A DNA stretch of 16,699 bases, from the NCBI GenBank assembly GCA_002309015.1, contig DBWM01000055.1:11990-28688 (forward strand), in the 5' to 3' direction. Shown piece by piece: positions 1-7,351 of this stretch. The stretch comes from Myxococcales bacterium UBA1238 (GTDB lineage: Bacteria > Myxococcota_A > Bradymonadia > UBA7976 > UBA1532). Below the pieces are notes generated by a model. The model saw only the letters and a list, made by a program, of their open reading frames with translations. It was not told the origin of the DNA and made no database searches. The stretch's first letter is position 1. Every line of letters begins with the position of its first letter. Both the position numbers and the translations under genes were made by a program.

Positions 1-276
1 ATCATTCTTTTTGATGAACCCACATCCGCCCTCGACCCCGAGCTTGTAGGCGAAGTCCTTAAGATTATGAGAGACCTGGCGGGAGAAGGCACCACGATGA
101 TTGTGGTAACCCACGAGATGAAGTTCGCTCAGGACGTAGCCACCAAAGTCGTATTCATGGACGGCGGCGTAGTCGTAGAAGAAGGCACACCCAAAGAAAT
201 CTTTACCACCCCCAAGGAAGAGCGCACCAGAGAATTCCTGATGCGAATCTTACCCGATTTCAACTACTCTATTTAA
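1..276 (+). CDS. Amino acid ABC transporter ATP-binding protein (3' part only)
   Basis: This is the C-terminal 91 residues of an ABC ATPase; the reading frame is open from base 1. The fragment opens with Walker B and D-loop residues (ILFDEPTSALDPE) and continues to the H-loop (VVTHEM, His at about residue 37). The text around these motifs and the end (EGTPKEIFTTPKEERTREFL) is typical of the polar amino acid subfamily (GlnQ/ArtM/HisP type), which powers uptake of glutamine, arginine, cystine or related compounds at the inner face of the membrane. Walker A, the Q-loop and the LSGGQ signature lie upstream of the window, since the family is usually about 240-250 residues. It ends 28 bases before the next gene with no terminator between, so it is probably in the same transcript. 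All five Pro codons are CCC, as in the following operon. The exact substrate cannot be read from the ATPase. Confidence 0.93.
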   Translation: MILFDEPTSALDPELVGEVLKIMRDLAGEGTTMIVVTHEMKFAQDVATKVVFMDGGVVVEEGTPKEIFTTPKEERTREFLMRILPDFNYSI

Positions 277-304
277 TTACCCGTGAGAAAGGAACATAAG
301 AGTT

Positions 305-1339
305 ATGGCTAAAGAATTTACACCTTATGAGAGAATAAAAGCTATGGTGGAAGGCCGCGAGGTAGACCGCCCCGGCGCAAGCGTATGGAAGCACTTCCAC
401 GCTGACGACAGAGTGGTAAGCGATTCCGTTAAGGCTCACATAGCATTTCAGGAAAGAAATCAGTGGGACTTTATCAAAATAATGGCCAACGGTATCCACA
501 TTCAGGAGCAGTACGGCGCCAAGATTCGCTGGTCAAGAGACGGAATCGAATTCCCCACCACATTAGTCAGATACATTAACAGCCCCAAGGAGTTCAGAAA
601 CCTTAAGAAAGTAGATATCCATACCGGCGCGGTAGCAAGAGAAGTAGAAGTTGCCAAGCGTCTTAAAGAACACTATGACGGCAAGGTTCCGGTAGTGGCA
701 ACCGTTTTTTCGCCACTCACCTATGCGCAGGAACTTTATAACGGATTCCAGGATCCCGCCCGTTTCATTCCCCTTGTAAGAGAATACGGCGACGACCTCA
801 AAGAAGGCCTTAAAGTCCTTACCGAAGTAACCCGCGACATTGTCGAAGCATATGCCAACGCAGGCGTCGACGGAATCTTCTACTCCACACAGTTTGCCAA
901 CGATTCACAGATTACACCCGAAGAATATGATGAGTTTGCCATTAAGAGCGACCTTGAAGGCTTTGAGCCCGCTATCGGCAAGACATGGTTTAATATCCTT
1001 CATATTCACGGCGACTCAAATCTGTATTTTGATAAATTCCTTGATTTTCCTTTTGAAGCATTCAACTGGCAGTCAACGGTTACAAACGTATCTCTTTCCG
1101 ATGCGGCAAGAAAGACCAACAAGATATTAATCGGCGGTATCGACCGCGAGAACGGCTTTTCTTTCCCCACAAGAGAAGAACTGACCGAACAAATCAGAAA
1201 GAACGTTAAAGACGCTGTTGCATCGGTTCCTGCCAACAGATTAATCATCGCACCCGGTTGCTCGCTTCCCACAGCGCTTTCGGACTTCAGATTCAATGTA
1301 CTCAAAGACGTCATTGATGAATTATATCCGGGCACCTAA
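305..1339 (+). CDS. Uroporphyrinogen decarboxylase-family protein, probable methyltransferase-like (copy 1)
   Basis: This 344-residue protein has the URO-D/cobalamin-independent methionine synthase-like fold family signature. It opens with a segment typical of the non-heme branch (YERIKAMVEGREVDRPGASVW) and carries the core HIHGDSN motif. His233 and His235 followed by Cys319 form an HxH...C set in the place where methyltransferases such as MtaA and CmuA carry their HxC...C zinc ligands. This favours methyl-group transfer over heme synthesis, and no heme genes are nearby. The start is the ATG at 305, with AAAGGAA at 288-294. It is followed after 17 bases by an oxidoreductase and then by a second, divergent relative at 2379; the pair is probably not a simple duplicate, as their N-termini and lengths differ. 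Pro is mostly CCC (10 of 16 by hand count), suggesting strong expression. The substrate is unknown and the corrinoid partner is not in the window. Confidence 0.88.
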   Translation: MAKEFTPYERIKAMVEGREVDRPGASVWKHFHADDRVVSDSVKAHIAFQERNQWDFIKIMANGIHIQEQYGAKIRWSRDGIEFPTTLVRYINSPKEFRNLKKVDIHTGAVAREVEVAKRLKEHYDGKVPVVATVFSPLTYAQELYNGFQDPARFIPLVREYGDDLKEGLKVLTEVTRDIVEAYANAGVDGIFYSTQFANDSQITPEEYDEFAIKSDLEGFEPAIGKTWFNILHIHGDSNLYFDKFLDFPFEAFNWQSTVTNVSLSDAARKTNKILIGGIDRENGFSFPTREELTEQIRKNVKDAVASVPANRLIIAPGCSLPTALSDFRFNVLKDVIDELYPGT

Positions 1340-1356
1340 AGAGTACGGAGGCAGTT

Positions 1357-2367
1357 ATGAGTAAAGTAAACATAGTCATAATCGGTGCCGGCGAGATAGC
1401 CGCAAGAAGACACATACCCGCTCTTTTACAGGGAGAACACACCAATTTCTATGGAGTACTGAACCTTCATCCCGAGTCCACCAAGGCTGTTGCTCAAAAG
1501 TATGGCGTAAAAGCATATGAGAGCTTTGATGAGGTTTTGTTTGATGAAAATGTGGATGCTGTTTTGATAAGTACCCCGCCGGACAGACATGCGGAACCCG
1601 CCATTGCAGCCTTAAAGCATGGCAAGCATGTTCTTTTGGAGAAGCCCATGACCTTATCCGTTAAGGAGGCTGAAGAGATTAACGAAGCGGCCAAAGAATC
1701 AGGCCTTAAGTTTGAACTCTTACACGTACAGCGTTTCTACCCCCAGCACGCAAAGGCCAAAGAACTTCTTGAAAGCGGAGCCATAGGCAAACTTATTACG
1801 GCGCGCACGGTTCTTGGCAACAACGAACCCGACGTTTTGGCGGGAAGGAAATATCCCGGCTGGATGGATGCACTTTTTAACATCAGCGTTCACAGAGCCG
1901 ATCTCATACGCTGGCTTGTGGGTTCGGAAGTTAAGGGCGTTTACGCGCAGGTAGACAGACTTCTTTCCGAGACGATAGAGGGCGATATCAGAGAAACCAA
2001 TGACCATGTGACAGGCATCCTTCAGTTTGAAAACGGTGTTGTGGGAACTTTAATAGCATCCAAATTAAGCTTCCACGGAGAAGACCGCTCCACAACCCTT
2101 ATTGGTACAAAGGGAGCCATTATTACATTTGCTGAAGGTCATGACGTGGTACTTAAATTAAGCGACCGAACCACACAGTACTTTGATTTTGAATCGTCTC
2201 ACGAGCAGGGCGTTTTGGAATTTACTGACCTTCACGAGCGTTTTGCTTTAAGCATTCTTAATAACACACCTGTAGATGTTACCGGCGAAGACGGCATCGA
2301 GGCAGTCAGAATTGTGGAAGGCTTCCAAAAGGCCGCCAAAGAGAAAAAATATACGGAAATTCGATAA
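1357..2367 (+). CDS. Gfo/Idh/MocA family NAD(P)-dependent oxidoreductase
   Basis: This 336-residue protein has the two-domain layout of the Gfo/Idh/MocA family. An N-terminal Rossmann fold starts at VIIGAGEIAARRH (residues about 7-19) and the EKP motif (Glu95-Lys96-Pro97) follows; the C-terminal substrate domain comes after residue 120. Lys96 and His179 match the usual catalytic Lys and His. The position four before His179, normally Asp, is Asn175 here, so the catalytic triad is altered. Members oxidise or reduce hydroxyl groups on sugars, inositols, amino acids or dihydropyrrole-type compounds in the cytoplasm. The gene sits between the two URO-D-like genes, with gaps of 17 and 11 bases, and starts at an ATG after GGAGG, so it is almost certainly co-transcribed and co-functional with them. 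An oxidation step before or after methyl removal is a reasonable inference. The substrate is not identifiable. Confidence 0.93.
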   Translation: MSKVNIVIIGAGEIAARRHIPALLQGEHTNFYGVLNLHPESTKAVAQKYGVKAYESFDEVLFDENVDAVLISTPPDRHAEPAIAALKHGKHVLLEKPMTLSVKEAEEINEAAKESGLKFELLHVQRFYPQHAKAKELLESGAIGKLITARTVLGNNEPDVLAGRKYPGWMDALFNISVHRADLIRWLVGSEVKGVYAQVDRLLSETIEGDIRETNDHVTGILQFENGVVGTLIASKLSFHGEDRSTTLIGTKGAIITFAEGHDVVLKLSDRTTQYFDFESSHEQGVLEFTDLHERFALSILNNTPVDVTGEDGIEAVRIVEGFQKAAKEKKYTEIR

Positions 2368-2378
2368 GGAGAAAAAAT

Positions 2379-3368
2379 ATGTCATCCAAGAGAGACCTTG
2401 TTTTAAAAGCTTTTAACAACGAAAAAACCGACCGCGTGCCGGTAGGCTTCTGGTTCCATTATGCCAAGGATGAATCGGCACCGCAGAGCGACGAAATAGT
2501 AAAGATAAACTATAAGGGCCATGTTAAGTTCATTGAGGACTGGGACCCCGATTACGTAAAGATTATGAGCGACGGCTTCTTTAACTACCCGGGACTTCCC
2601 GATGAGCCTATCAAGACGGCAGCTGATTTAAAGAAGATCAAGGCAGGCAAGTCCGAGACTCTTAAGTGGATTGACGATCAGGTGGCGCATGTTAAGAACA
2701 TTACCTCCAAGTACGGCAACGATATTGTCACCATCTACAACGTTTTCTCACCCGCAACATACCTTAATATTGGAATTTCTGCATTTACCTTCGACAGTAT
2801 CGTGAAGCTTTACAACGAAGATGCTGAAGCGTTAAAAGAAGCATTACTTACCATCGCCGAGGACATCAAGATTCTTGCCGAGAGAGTAATCAAAGAAGGC
2901 GGAACAGACGGTATCTACTTCAGTGTCGGCAACTTCAACGGAATCAGCAAGAGCGAATACTTGAAGGTTATCGCACCCGCTGAAATCGCAGTTCTTGAAG
3001 CGGCTAAGTCAGTAAGCGATAACAGCATGCTTCACATCTGCGGATTCGACGGCAGAAGAAACGACCTTACAACATACGCAGATTACCCTGTAAAGGTTAT
3101 CAACTGGGCAGCAGGCGTAGAGCGCGTATCACTTGAAGAAGGCAAGAAAATCTTCGGAGGTCGTGCCGTTGTAGGCGGATTTGTCAACACTGCAGACGGA
3201 GTTCTTTATAAAGGCACCAAAGAACAGATTCAGGCCGAAGCCAAGAAGATTTTAAGCACAGCAGGCACAAGAGGTGTTATCCTAGGCGCAGACTGCACCA
3301 TTCCCCGCGACACCCCCATCGAGCATTTAAAGTGGGTACGTGAGGCGGCTGAAGAATTCGGAGCATAG
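2379..3368 (+). CDS. Uroporphyrinogen decarboxylase-family protein, probable methyltransferase-like (copy 2)
   Basis: This 329-residue protein is the second URO-D/methyltransferase-like protein in the operon. It shares the N-terminal pattern of the first (a short helix, then NNEKTDRVPVGFWFH) and the same core. Here the putative zinc ligands are the canonical set: His219 and Cys221 (HICG), then Cys306 (GADC), an HxC...C spacing much like that reported for MtaA/CmuA methylcobamide:CoM methyltransferases. True uroporphyrinogen decarboxylases lack this set. The start is the ATG at 2379 after AAGGAG with good spacing, 11 bases after the oxidoreductase stop. Only 2 bases separate it from the dehydrogenase that follows. 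The presence of two related proteins in one operon suggests either two methyl-transfer half reactions or a heteromeric enzyme; this is inference. Confidence 0.9.
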   Translation: MSSKRDLVLKAFNNEKTDRVPVGFWFHYAKDESAPQSDEIVKINYKGHVKFIEDWDPDYVKIMSDGFFNYPGLPDEPIKTAADLKKIKAGKSETLKWIDDQVAHVKNITSKYGNDIVTIYNVFSPATYLNIGISAFTFDSIVKLYNEDAEALKEALLTIAEDIKILAERVIKEGGTDGIYFSVGNFNGISKSEYLKVIAPAEIAVLEAAKSVSDNSMLHICGFDGRRNDLTTYADYPVKVINWAAGVERVSLEEGKKIFGGRAVVGGFVNTADGVLYKGTKEQIQAEAKKILSTAGTRGVILGADCTIPRDTPIEHLKWVREAAEEFGA

Positions 3369-3370
3369 TC

Positions 3371-4159
3371 ATGGACTTAGGTTTAAAAGATAAAGTTGCC
3401 GTCGTAACCGGCGGCAGCAAAGGAATAGGTTACGCTACAGCGAAGACCTTCCTCGAAGAAGGCGCCAAAGTTGCAATCTGTGCAAGAGATAAGGCCAACC
3501 TCGACAAGGCGGTTAAAGAACTTTCCAAATTCGGAGAAGTCTATGCCGAGGCAATCGATGTTACCGAGGAAGAAGCAGTGTATGGCTTCGCGGACCGTGT
3601 GGTCGAGCACTTCGGGGCTATCGATGCATGGGTTAACAACGTAGGTTCTTCTTTTGCAAGAAAGAAAGCTCAGTATTCCGGAGAGGAAATAGACAAACAC
3701 TACACAGTGAATTTCAGGTCTGCGGTGTTCGGATGCCAGGCGGCGTTCAGATACATGAAGGACAGAGGCGGCAGCATAGTGAATGTAAGCTCACTTGCCG
3801 CAAGATGCGCAACCTCCGGAAGAGCATCCATCTACGGTCCCATGAAGGCGGCGGTAAGAAGCCTTTCACAGACCTTCGCAGGCGAGTATGCGGCCTACGG
3901 TGTACGCGTTAACTGCGTTATGCCGGGATTTACGGACACACCGCTTGTGCGGGAACATTTAGACCCGGCAGAGCTTGCATATACGACGAGCGAAACACTT
4001 TTAAACAGAGCGGCACGATCGGAAGAAATTGCCGCACCGATAGTGTTTTTATCAAGCGACAGGGCTTCTTTTATGACAGGAACGACCGTGGAAGCCTCGG
4101 GTGGGCGCAGCGTTACACTTAATCCCACGTACTCCTGGGATAAGAAAGCATCTGAATAA
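3371..4159 (+). CDS. SDR-family NAD(P)-dependent oxidoreductase
   Basis: This 262-residue protein is a classical short-chain dehydrogenase. The cofactor motif TGGSKGIG is at residues 13-20. The NNVG sequence (usual form NNAG) is near residue 88. The catalytic residues are Ser141 (VNVSS), Tyr155 and Lys159 (YGPMK). The N-terminal wording (LGLKDKVAVVTGGSKGIGYA) resembles glucose 1-dehydrogenase and 3-oxoacyl-ACP reductase-like members, but the cluster context argues for a catabolic alcohol or keto step, not fatty acid synthesis. It begins 2 bases after the previous stop, with GGAG at 3360-3363 lying inside the upstream gene, so translation is probably coupled. Pro codons shift here towards CCG, marking the edge of the CCC-rich block. 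The substrate is unknown. Confidence 0.93.
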   Translation: MDLGLKDKVAVVTGGSKGIGYATAKTFLEEGAKVAICARDKANLDKAVKELSKFGEVYAEAIDVTEEEAVYGFADRVVEHFGAIDAWVNNVGSSFARKKAQYSGEEIDKHYTVNFRSAVFGCQAAFRYMKDRGGSIVNVSSLAARCATSGRASIYGPMKAAVRSLSQTFAGEYAAYGVRVNCVMPGFTDTPLVREHLDPAELAYTTSETLLNRAARSEEIAAPIVFLSSDRASFMTGTTVEASGGRSVTLNPTYSWDKKASE

Positions 4160-4194
4160 AAGAATTACATTGGGGTATAAAAAGGAGAAAGAAA

Positions 4195-5319
4195 ATGGCG
4201 GATACGAGTTACGATATAGAGACCCGATGTTGTCACTACGTGACAGACATTGTAAACGGACATCCTCACGGAGCGGTAAGCGTTCCGATTTATCAGACGG
4301 CTACATTTGCACACAGAGAGATAGGAGAGCATCCTACGAAGGATACTTTCACGTACAGTCGCGGAAGTAATCCTACAAGAAGGGAGCTTGAGGATACTCT
4401 CGCCTCTTTGGAAGGCGCGGGCGACTGTGTGGCTACGGCTACCGGCATGGCGGCCATAGCGCTTGTCCTGGAGCTTTTTACCGCAGGAGATCATGTGATA
4501 TGCACATATGACCTGTATGGCGGAGCGGTAAGAATCTTCGGGGAAATCGCACCGAAGCGCCAAGTGTCATTTGACTATGTGGATACCGGGGATATCGCTG
4601 CGGTTCGTGAGGCCATTCGTCCGAATACAAGGGCGCTTTACATCGAAACACCCAGTAATCCGACCATGAAGGTTACAGACCTTCGCGAAATCAAAAAACT
4701 TGCCGATGAATACAATCTGCTGCTGATTGTAGACAATACATTCTTAACTCCTTACTTTCAAAGGCCGCTTGAGCTTGGTGCCGATATTGTGGTACACAGC
4801 GGCACCAAGTATCTTGCAGGTCACAACGATACCTGTGCAGGCTTTATCTGCACCTCTAAGGAGCGTAAGGACCTTGCCGAAAGAATCCGTTACCTTTGTA
4901 TGAGCTTCGGTCCTACGCTTGCACCAATCGATTCATTCCTTGTTCTTCGCGGTATTAAGACGCTTGCTCTTCGCATGGAGAGACAGTCGGAAAATGCCAA
5001 GGTGATAGCGGAATGGATTAAGAAACACAAGAAGGTTAAAAAGGTCTATTACGCCGGTTATGGCGCGATGATTTCTTTTGAAACCGATACGGAGAAGACT
5101 GCGTTAGATGCGCTTCACAAGGTTAAGCTGGTGATTTTCGCTGAAAGTCTTGGCGGTGTGGAAAGTTTGATTACCTATCCGATGATTCAGACACACCGTG
5201 AACTGCCCAAGGAGCAAAGGGAGCTTTTGGGCATCAATGAGAAGTTTTTGAGACTGTCTGTGGGTATCGAGAATGTGAACGACATTATCGGTGACCTTGA
5301 GCAGGCACTGGCAGATTAG
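4195..5319 (+). CDS. Cys/Met metabolism PLP-dependent enzyme (cystathionine gamma-synthase/beta-lyase family), internally shortened
   Basis: This 374-residue fold-type I PLP enzyme belongs to the trans-sulfuration family. It has the N-terminal active-site stretch (YSRGSNPTRRELE), the TGMAAI region, the VDNTF aspartate and the PLP lysine Lys205 in SGTKYLAGH. The conserved GGVESL and ITYP motifs near the C-terminus are present. Enzymes of this family make or cleave C-S bonds in cystathionine, homocysteine, cysteine or methionine. It is short for the family because around residue 287 (VYYAGYGAMISFE) about 15 residues are missing, where relatives carry a PGLxxHPxHxxAxxQ-type segment between VYYPG and GAMISFE. 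The gene stays in frame, so the loss is either natural or a neat in-frame deletion. The start is supported by AAGGAG at the right distance. The gap to the SDR is 35 bases, without a terminator. Synthase versus lyase cannot be settled from sequence alone. Confidence 0.9.
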   Translation: MADTSYDIETRCCHYVTDIVNGHPHGAVSVPIYQTATFAHREIGEHPTKDTFTYSRGSNPTRRELEDTLASLEGAGDCVATATGMAAIALVLELFTAGDHVICTYDLYGGAVRIFGEIAPKRQVSFDYVDTGDIAAVREAIRPNTRALYIETPSNPTMKVTDLREIKKLADEYNLLLIVDNTFLTPYFQRPLELGADIVVHSGTKYLAGHNDTCAGFICTSKERKDLAERIRYLCMSFGPTLAPIDSFLVLRGIKTLALRMERQSENAKVIAEWIKKHKKVKKVYYAGYGAMISFETDTEKTALDALHKVKLVIFAESLGGVESLITYPMIQTHRELPKEQRELLGINEKFLRLSVGIENVNDIIGDLEQALAD

Positions 5320-5339
5320 GCGGATAGGGAGACAGATTA

Positions 5340-6524
5340 ATGGGATATGATTTTGATAAGATTACGGACAGAAAGGGCACTAAGTGCTTAAAATATGATT
5401 TCGCCACGGCAAGGGGCAAGAAAGAAGGCCTGATTTCCATGTGGGTGGCGGATATGGATTTTCCTACCGCACCCGAGATTCTTGAGAGCCTTCGCGGCGT
5501 GGTGGACCATGGAGTATTCGGCTATACCGAATCGGACGACGCGTATTACGAAAGCGTTGCCGGCTGGTATCGTACACACTTTGAATGGGAGCCGCGAAAA
5601 GAATGGATGATTAAAACGCCCGGAGTGGTATTCGCGCTTTCGGCAGCCATCAGAGCCTTTACCAAGGAAGGCGAGGCGGTACTGATTCAGCAGCCCGTTT
5701 ACTACCCTTTCAGTGAGGTAATAGTCGATAACGGAAGAAAGTTGGTGGATAGCCCCTTGGCTCTTAAGGGCGACCACTACGAAATAGACTTTGATGATTT
5801 CGAAAGAAAGATTATAGAAGAGCACGTAAAGCTTTTCATCCTCTGCAGCCCTCACAATCCTGTGGGACGTGTGTGGAAGGAATGGGAGCTTCGCCGAATC
5901 GGTGAAATCTGCGTGGCGCATGACGTAATCGTGGCGTCGGACGAGATTCACAGCGACTTTGTGTGGGAGGGTAACAAGCATACCGTGTTCGCGTCGCTGG
6001 ACCCTGCTTTTGCCGAAAGAAGCATTACCTGTACGGCACCGAGTAAAACTTTTAACCTTGCGGGCCTGCAGGCTTCCAACATATTTGTTCCCAATCGCAG
6101 ACTGAGGTTTGCGCTTAAAAAAAGTATTGCCGCGACAGGATACAGCCAGCTTAATACCATGGCACTTTTTGCCTGCGAGGCCGCGTATACCCACGGAGAT
6201 AAGTGGCTTGGTGAGCTTAAAGAGTATCTGCAGGGAAATATAAAGTATTTTAACGATTTTTTGGAGCGCGAGTTACCGATGCTTCACCTTATCAAGACCG
6301 AGGGAACTTACCTTTTGTGGGTGGATTTCAGAGAGCTTGGACTTTCGGAGCATGAGCTTGAAGATTTGATAGTAAACCGAGCCGGCCTGTGGCTTGACAG
6401 CGGCGCAATGTTTGGTAAAGTCGGAGAGGGCTTTGAAAGATTTAACATCGCCTGCCCTCGTTCCGTGGTTGAAAAAGCGCTTGAGCAGCTTAAGAGAGCC
6501 GTTCTTTCGCTGAAGGCATCGTGA
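5340..6524 (+). CDS. PatB/MalY family PLP-dependent C-S lyase (aminotransferase class I/II)
   Basis: This 394-residue protein has the PatB/MalY hallmarks: the opening YDFDKITDRKGTKCLKYD, the MWVADMDFPTAPEI stretch, the GVFGYTE segment, the SPHNPVGRVW motif, the ASDEIHSDF stretch and the PLP lysine Lys236 in APSKTFNLAGLQ. Known relatives cleave cystathionine or cysteine S-conjugates to a thiol, pyruvate and ammonia in the cytoplasm. It follows the trans-sulfuration-type enzyme by 20 bases, with a GGGAG site before the ATG, and is the last gene before the hairpin at about 6581-6618. Two different C-S lyase-type enzymes side by side suggest sulfur amino acid or thioether breakdown. Alternatives are a moonlighting regulator (as for MalY) or an aminotransferase, which I consider less likely. 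Confidence 0.93.
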   Translation: MGYDFDKITDRKGTKCLKYDFATARGKKEGLISMWVADMDFPTAPEILESLRGVVDHGVFGYTESDDAYYESVAGWYRTHFEWEPRKEWMIKTPGVVFALSAAIRAFTKEGEAVLIQQPVYYPFSEVIVDNGRKLVDSPLALKGDHYEIDFDDFERKIIEEHVKLFILCSPHNPVGRVWKEWELRRIGEICVAHDVIVASDEIHSDFVWEGNKHTVFASLDPAFAERSITCTAPSKTFNLAGLQASNIFVPNRRLRFALKKSIAATGYSQLNTMALFACEAAYTHGDKWLGELKEYLQGNIKYFNDFLERELPMLHLIKTEGTYLLWVDFRELGLSEHELEDLIVNRAGLWLDSGAMFGKVGEGFERFNIACPRSVVEKALEQLKRAVLSLKAS

Positions 6525-6539
6525 CTTCCATACATTCAC

Positions 6540-6568
6540 TTGACAACGGTCTTGCCTGATAATAATAT
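6540..6568 (+). promoter_or_regulatory. Candidate promoter for the sdaA operon
   Basis: A perfect TTGACA lies at 6540-6545, followed after 17 bases by TAATAT at 6563-6568 (4 of 6 matches to TATAAT). It sits just after the stop of the PatB-like gene, 103 bases before sdaAB. The -10 is weak and the hairpin at 6586-6606 would begin about 10 bases after the start site, so the call is tentative. Confidence 0.45.
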
Positions 6569-6580
6569 TGTAAATGACAA

Positions 6581-6618
6581 AGGGGTCCATATCTTTGGGA
6601 TATGGATTCTTTTTCTTT
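6581..6618 (+). terminator. Terminator-like hairpin between the C-S lyase and serine dehydratase operons
   Basis: TCCATATC (6586-6593) pairs with GATATGGA (6599-6606) around the 5-base loop TTTGG. The stem can extend outward through G-T pairs, and the T-rich tract ATTCTTTTTCTTT follows (6606-6618). It would end the upstream operon. Because a promoter-like sequence lies before it, it could also act as an attenuator or a 5' stabilising stem of the sdaA transcript. Confidence 0.7.
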
Positions 6619-6643
6619 GAAGAGAGAAGTTAGAGAAGGAGAT

Positions 6644-6664
6644 ATGGTGAGTCGCTCATCATAA
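6644..6664 (+). other. Possible short leader ORF (MVSRSS) before sdaAB
   Basis: ATG at 6644, with an alternative GTG at 6647, opens a six-codon frame ending in TAA at 6662-6664, six bases before the sdaAB ATG and in the same frame. The only strong ribosome binding site in this leader, AAGGAG at 6636-6641, fits this small ORF (5 bases to the GTG) and not sdaAB (29 bases away). Three of its codons are Ser. It may couple translation to sdaAB; chance is a serious alternative. Confidence 0.25.
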
Positions 6665-6670
6665 AGAATC

Positions 6671-7351
6671 ATGAATTTATTTGACATTATCGGGCCGGTA
6701 ATGGTGGAACCGTCGAGTTCGCACACTGCCGGTGCGGTTAAAATCGGCTATGTGGCAAGGCGCCTTTTGGGCGAGAATGTTGTGTCTGCGGACATCGGAC
6801 TGTACGGTTCTTTTCTGGCCACGGGTAAGGGGCATGGCACCGATGCGGCGCTGGTGGCGGGAATCCTTGGCATGAAAATGGACGATGACAATATTCCAAA
6901 CAGTCTTAAGATAGCCAAAGAAAAAGGTATTAAAGTGCGTTTCGGCAAGGCCGATATTAAGGATGCGCATCCCAATTCGGTAGAGATTAAGCTTGTGGGC
7001 GAAAACGGAAGGCAGCTTTCCATCGTAGGAGAGTCTGTAGGCGGTTCGCTCATAAATATTGCAAAGATTGATGGTCTTGATGCCAACTTTTCGGGAGACT
7101 TTCCTACGCTTATCGTGCACAATCAGGATCAGCCGGGTCATGTGGCTGAAGTCACGGGTATGCTGGCAGAAAAATCGGTCAATATAGCGACCATGCAGCT
7201 TTATCGCGCGGGCAGAGGCGGTAACGCGGTTATGGTAATTGAGTGCGACCAGGAAGTGCCCGGAAAGTATCTTGAGTGGCTTAAGAACCTGGACGGAGTC
7301 AACAAAGTTACGTATTACAGTCTGATCGAGGAGGGAGAAAATGAGTTTTAA
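6671..7351 (+). CDS. sdaAB: L-serine ammonia-lyase, iron-sulfur type, beta subunit
   Basis: This 226-residue protein matches the beta chain of two-subunit L-serine dehydratase. It begins with the family's MNLFDIIGPVMVEPSSSHTAGA stretch and ends with an ACT domain (about residues 148-222: LIVHNQDQPGHVAEVTGML...NIATMQL). With SdaAA it converts L-serine to pyruvate and ammonia in the cytoplasm; the ACT domain is the likely regulatory or structural part. The start at 6671 agrees with the family N-terminus, although no good ribosome binding site lies at normal distance. The strong AAGGAG lies 29 bases upstream and serves a six-codon in-frame ORF that stops just before, suggesting re-initiation. 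The gene overlaps sdaAA by 11 bases. Confidence 0.95.
   Translation: MNLFDIIGPVMVEPSSSHTAGAVKIGYVARRLLGENVVSADIGLYGSFLATGKGHGTDAALVAGILGMKMDDDNIPNSLKIAKEKGIKVRFGKADIKDAHPNSVEIKLVGENGRQLSIVGESVGGSLINIAKIDGLDANFSGDFPTLIVHNQDQPGHVAEVTGMLAEKSVNIATMQLYRAGRGGNAVMVIECDQEVPGKYLEWLKNLDGVNKVTYYSLIEEGENEF

Noticed and set aside
5388..6194. 268-residue minus-strand open frame opposite the PatB-like gene
   Set aside because: It is antisense to a well-supported enzyme and the translation shows no domain.
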